Assembly (NCBI GenBank): GCA_944388955.1
Contig: CALXKJ010000018.1
Coordinates: 1-40,492, forward strand
Direction of reading: 5' to 3'
Length of the DNA: 40,492 nt
DNA from: an uncultured Spirochaetaceae bacterium
GTDB lineage: Bacteria; Spirochaetota; Spirochaetia; Sphaerochaetales; Sphaerochaetaceae
Position numbers and translations under genes: made by a program
Notes under the pieces: generated by a model
Databases searched by the model: none
Seen by the model: only the letters and a program-made list of their open reading frames with translations
Told to the model about the DNA's origin: nothing
Shown: piece after piece, positions 40,307-40,492 of the stretch
Layout of the letters: every line of letters begins with the position of its first letter
Numbering within the stretch: the first letter of the stretch is position 1

Positions 40307-40492
40307 ATGAATACAGCGAACAATAAGAGAAGAAGAGAGACACTCGAGGTAATAAAGAAAGCATTTGTGGAGTTGATACAAAACCAGGATCTTGATCAGA
40401 TCTCAATATCCCAGCTGTGCAAGAAAGCAGGTATCAACAGGACAACTTTCTATGCCTGCTATGATAACCTCCATGACATTGCGGATTCGATA
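40307..40492 (+). CDS. TetR-family transcriptional regulator, 3'-truncated by the window end
   Basis: 62 codons are visible. They contain the N-terminal HTH of the TetR family: EVIKKAFVELI, then QISISQLCKKAGINRTTFYACYDN, then LHDIADSI, i.e. helices 1 to 4 with the recognition helix around NRTTFYACY. The ligand-binding domain lies beyond the window. No clear Shine-Dalgarno is seen before the ATG. The gene is divergent from the membrane-protein operon, with a 15-bp inverted repeat between. Confidence 0.85.
   Translation, partial: MNTANNKRRRETLEVIKKAFVELIQNQDLDQISISQLCKKAGINRTTFYACYDNLHDIADSI

Noticed and set aside
1-40492. CRISPR array or Cas genes
   Set aside because: No regularly spaced direct repeats of 24-40 bases and no Cas-like protein were seen.

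Overview
The window looks like a chromosomal segment of a diderm bacterium with moderate GC, most plausibly a spirochaete of the Sphaerochaeta/Treponema kind. This is an inference. It rests on lipoproteins and small secreted barrel-like proteins next to a Gram-negative-style gene set, on the order TPR protein - tsaE - tsaB - trxB, and on a set of predicted leaderless genes. No 16S rRNA or other marker is present to settle the taxonomy.

Layout. 1-900: the 3' end of an unrecognised secreted-type protein cut by the window edge, then a small HTH protein. 900-6300: glnS, a hypothetical gene, half of a PfkB-type sugar kinase, a Cof-type HAD phosphatase, a lipoprotein ApbE flavin transferase and a methyltransferase, mostly in divergent and convergent pairs. 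6296-9643: an HtrA-type protease overlapping uvrB. 9644-11058: an operon of a small secreted barrel-like protein and a caspase-fold lipoprotein. 11106-14831: a thiamine ABC importer (thiB-thiP-thiQ) behind a clear TPP riboswitch. 14899-18140: NAD(P)HX repair enzyme, a small membrane protein, a Nudix hydrolase and ilvE. 18161-21054: glgA-glgC glycogen operon between two terminators. 21058-24521: a 6S RNA gene followed by TPR protein, tsaE, tsaB and trxB. 24588-27369: a membrane-anchored coiled-coil protein, an outer-membrane-type protein, tRNA-Pro(UGG), nth, a hypothetical gene and rpmB. 27391-31116: threonine branch, with an aspartokinase-homoserine dehydrogenase fusion whose kinase half looks dead, plus thrC. 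31281-34999: hisS and an HrpA-like helicase.

From about 35100 to the right end the region is accessory in character. It holds a DUF4160 pseudogene with two stop codons beside an intact DUF2442 gene, a nucleotidyltransferase, a toxin-antitoxin pair with its own operator, a broken Rrf2 regulator and a CGGC-domain protein. It ends with a cluster of small membrane/secreted proteins facing a TetR-type regulator that runs off the window.

The most notable signal outside the genes is promoter architecture. At nine or ten genes a good -10 hexamer ends exactly 6 or 7 bases before the start codon, usually as TATnnTCAnnnn followed by ATG, with no Shine-Dalgarno sequence. Transcription should then start at or next to the start codon, giving leaderless mRNAs. 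Other genes in the window have ordinary Shine-Dalgarno leaders, so both types appear to coexist. Gene packing is very tight: several convergent pairs overlap by 9 to 66 bases at their 3' ends. All functional calls come from reading motifs by eye; no database search was run.
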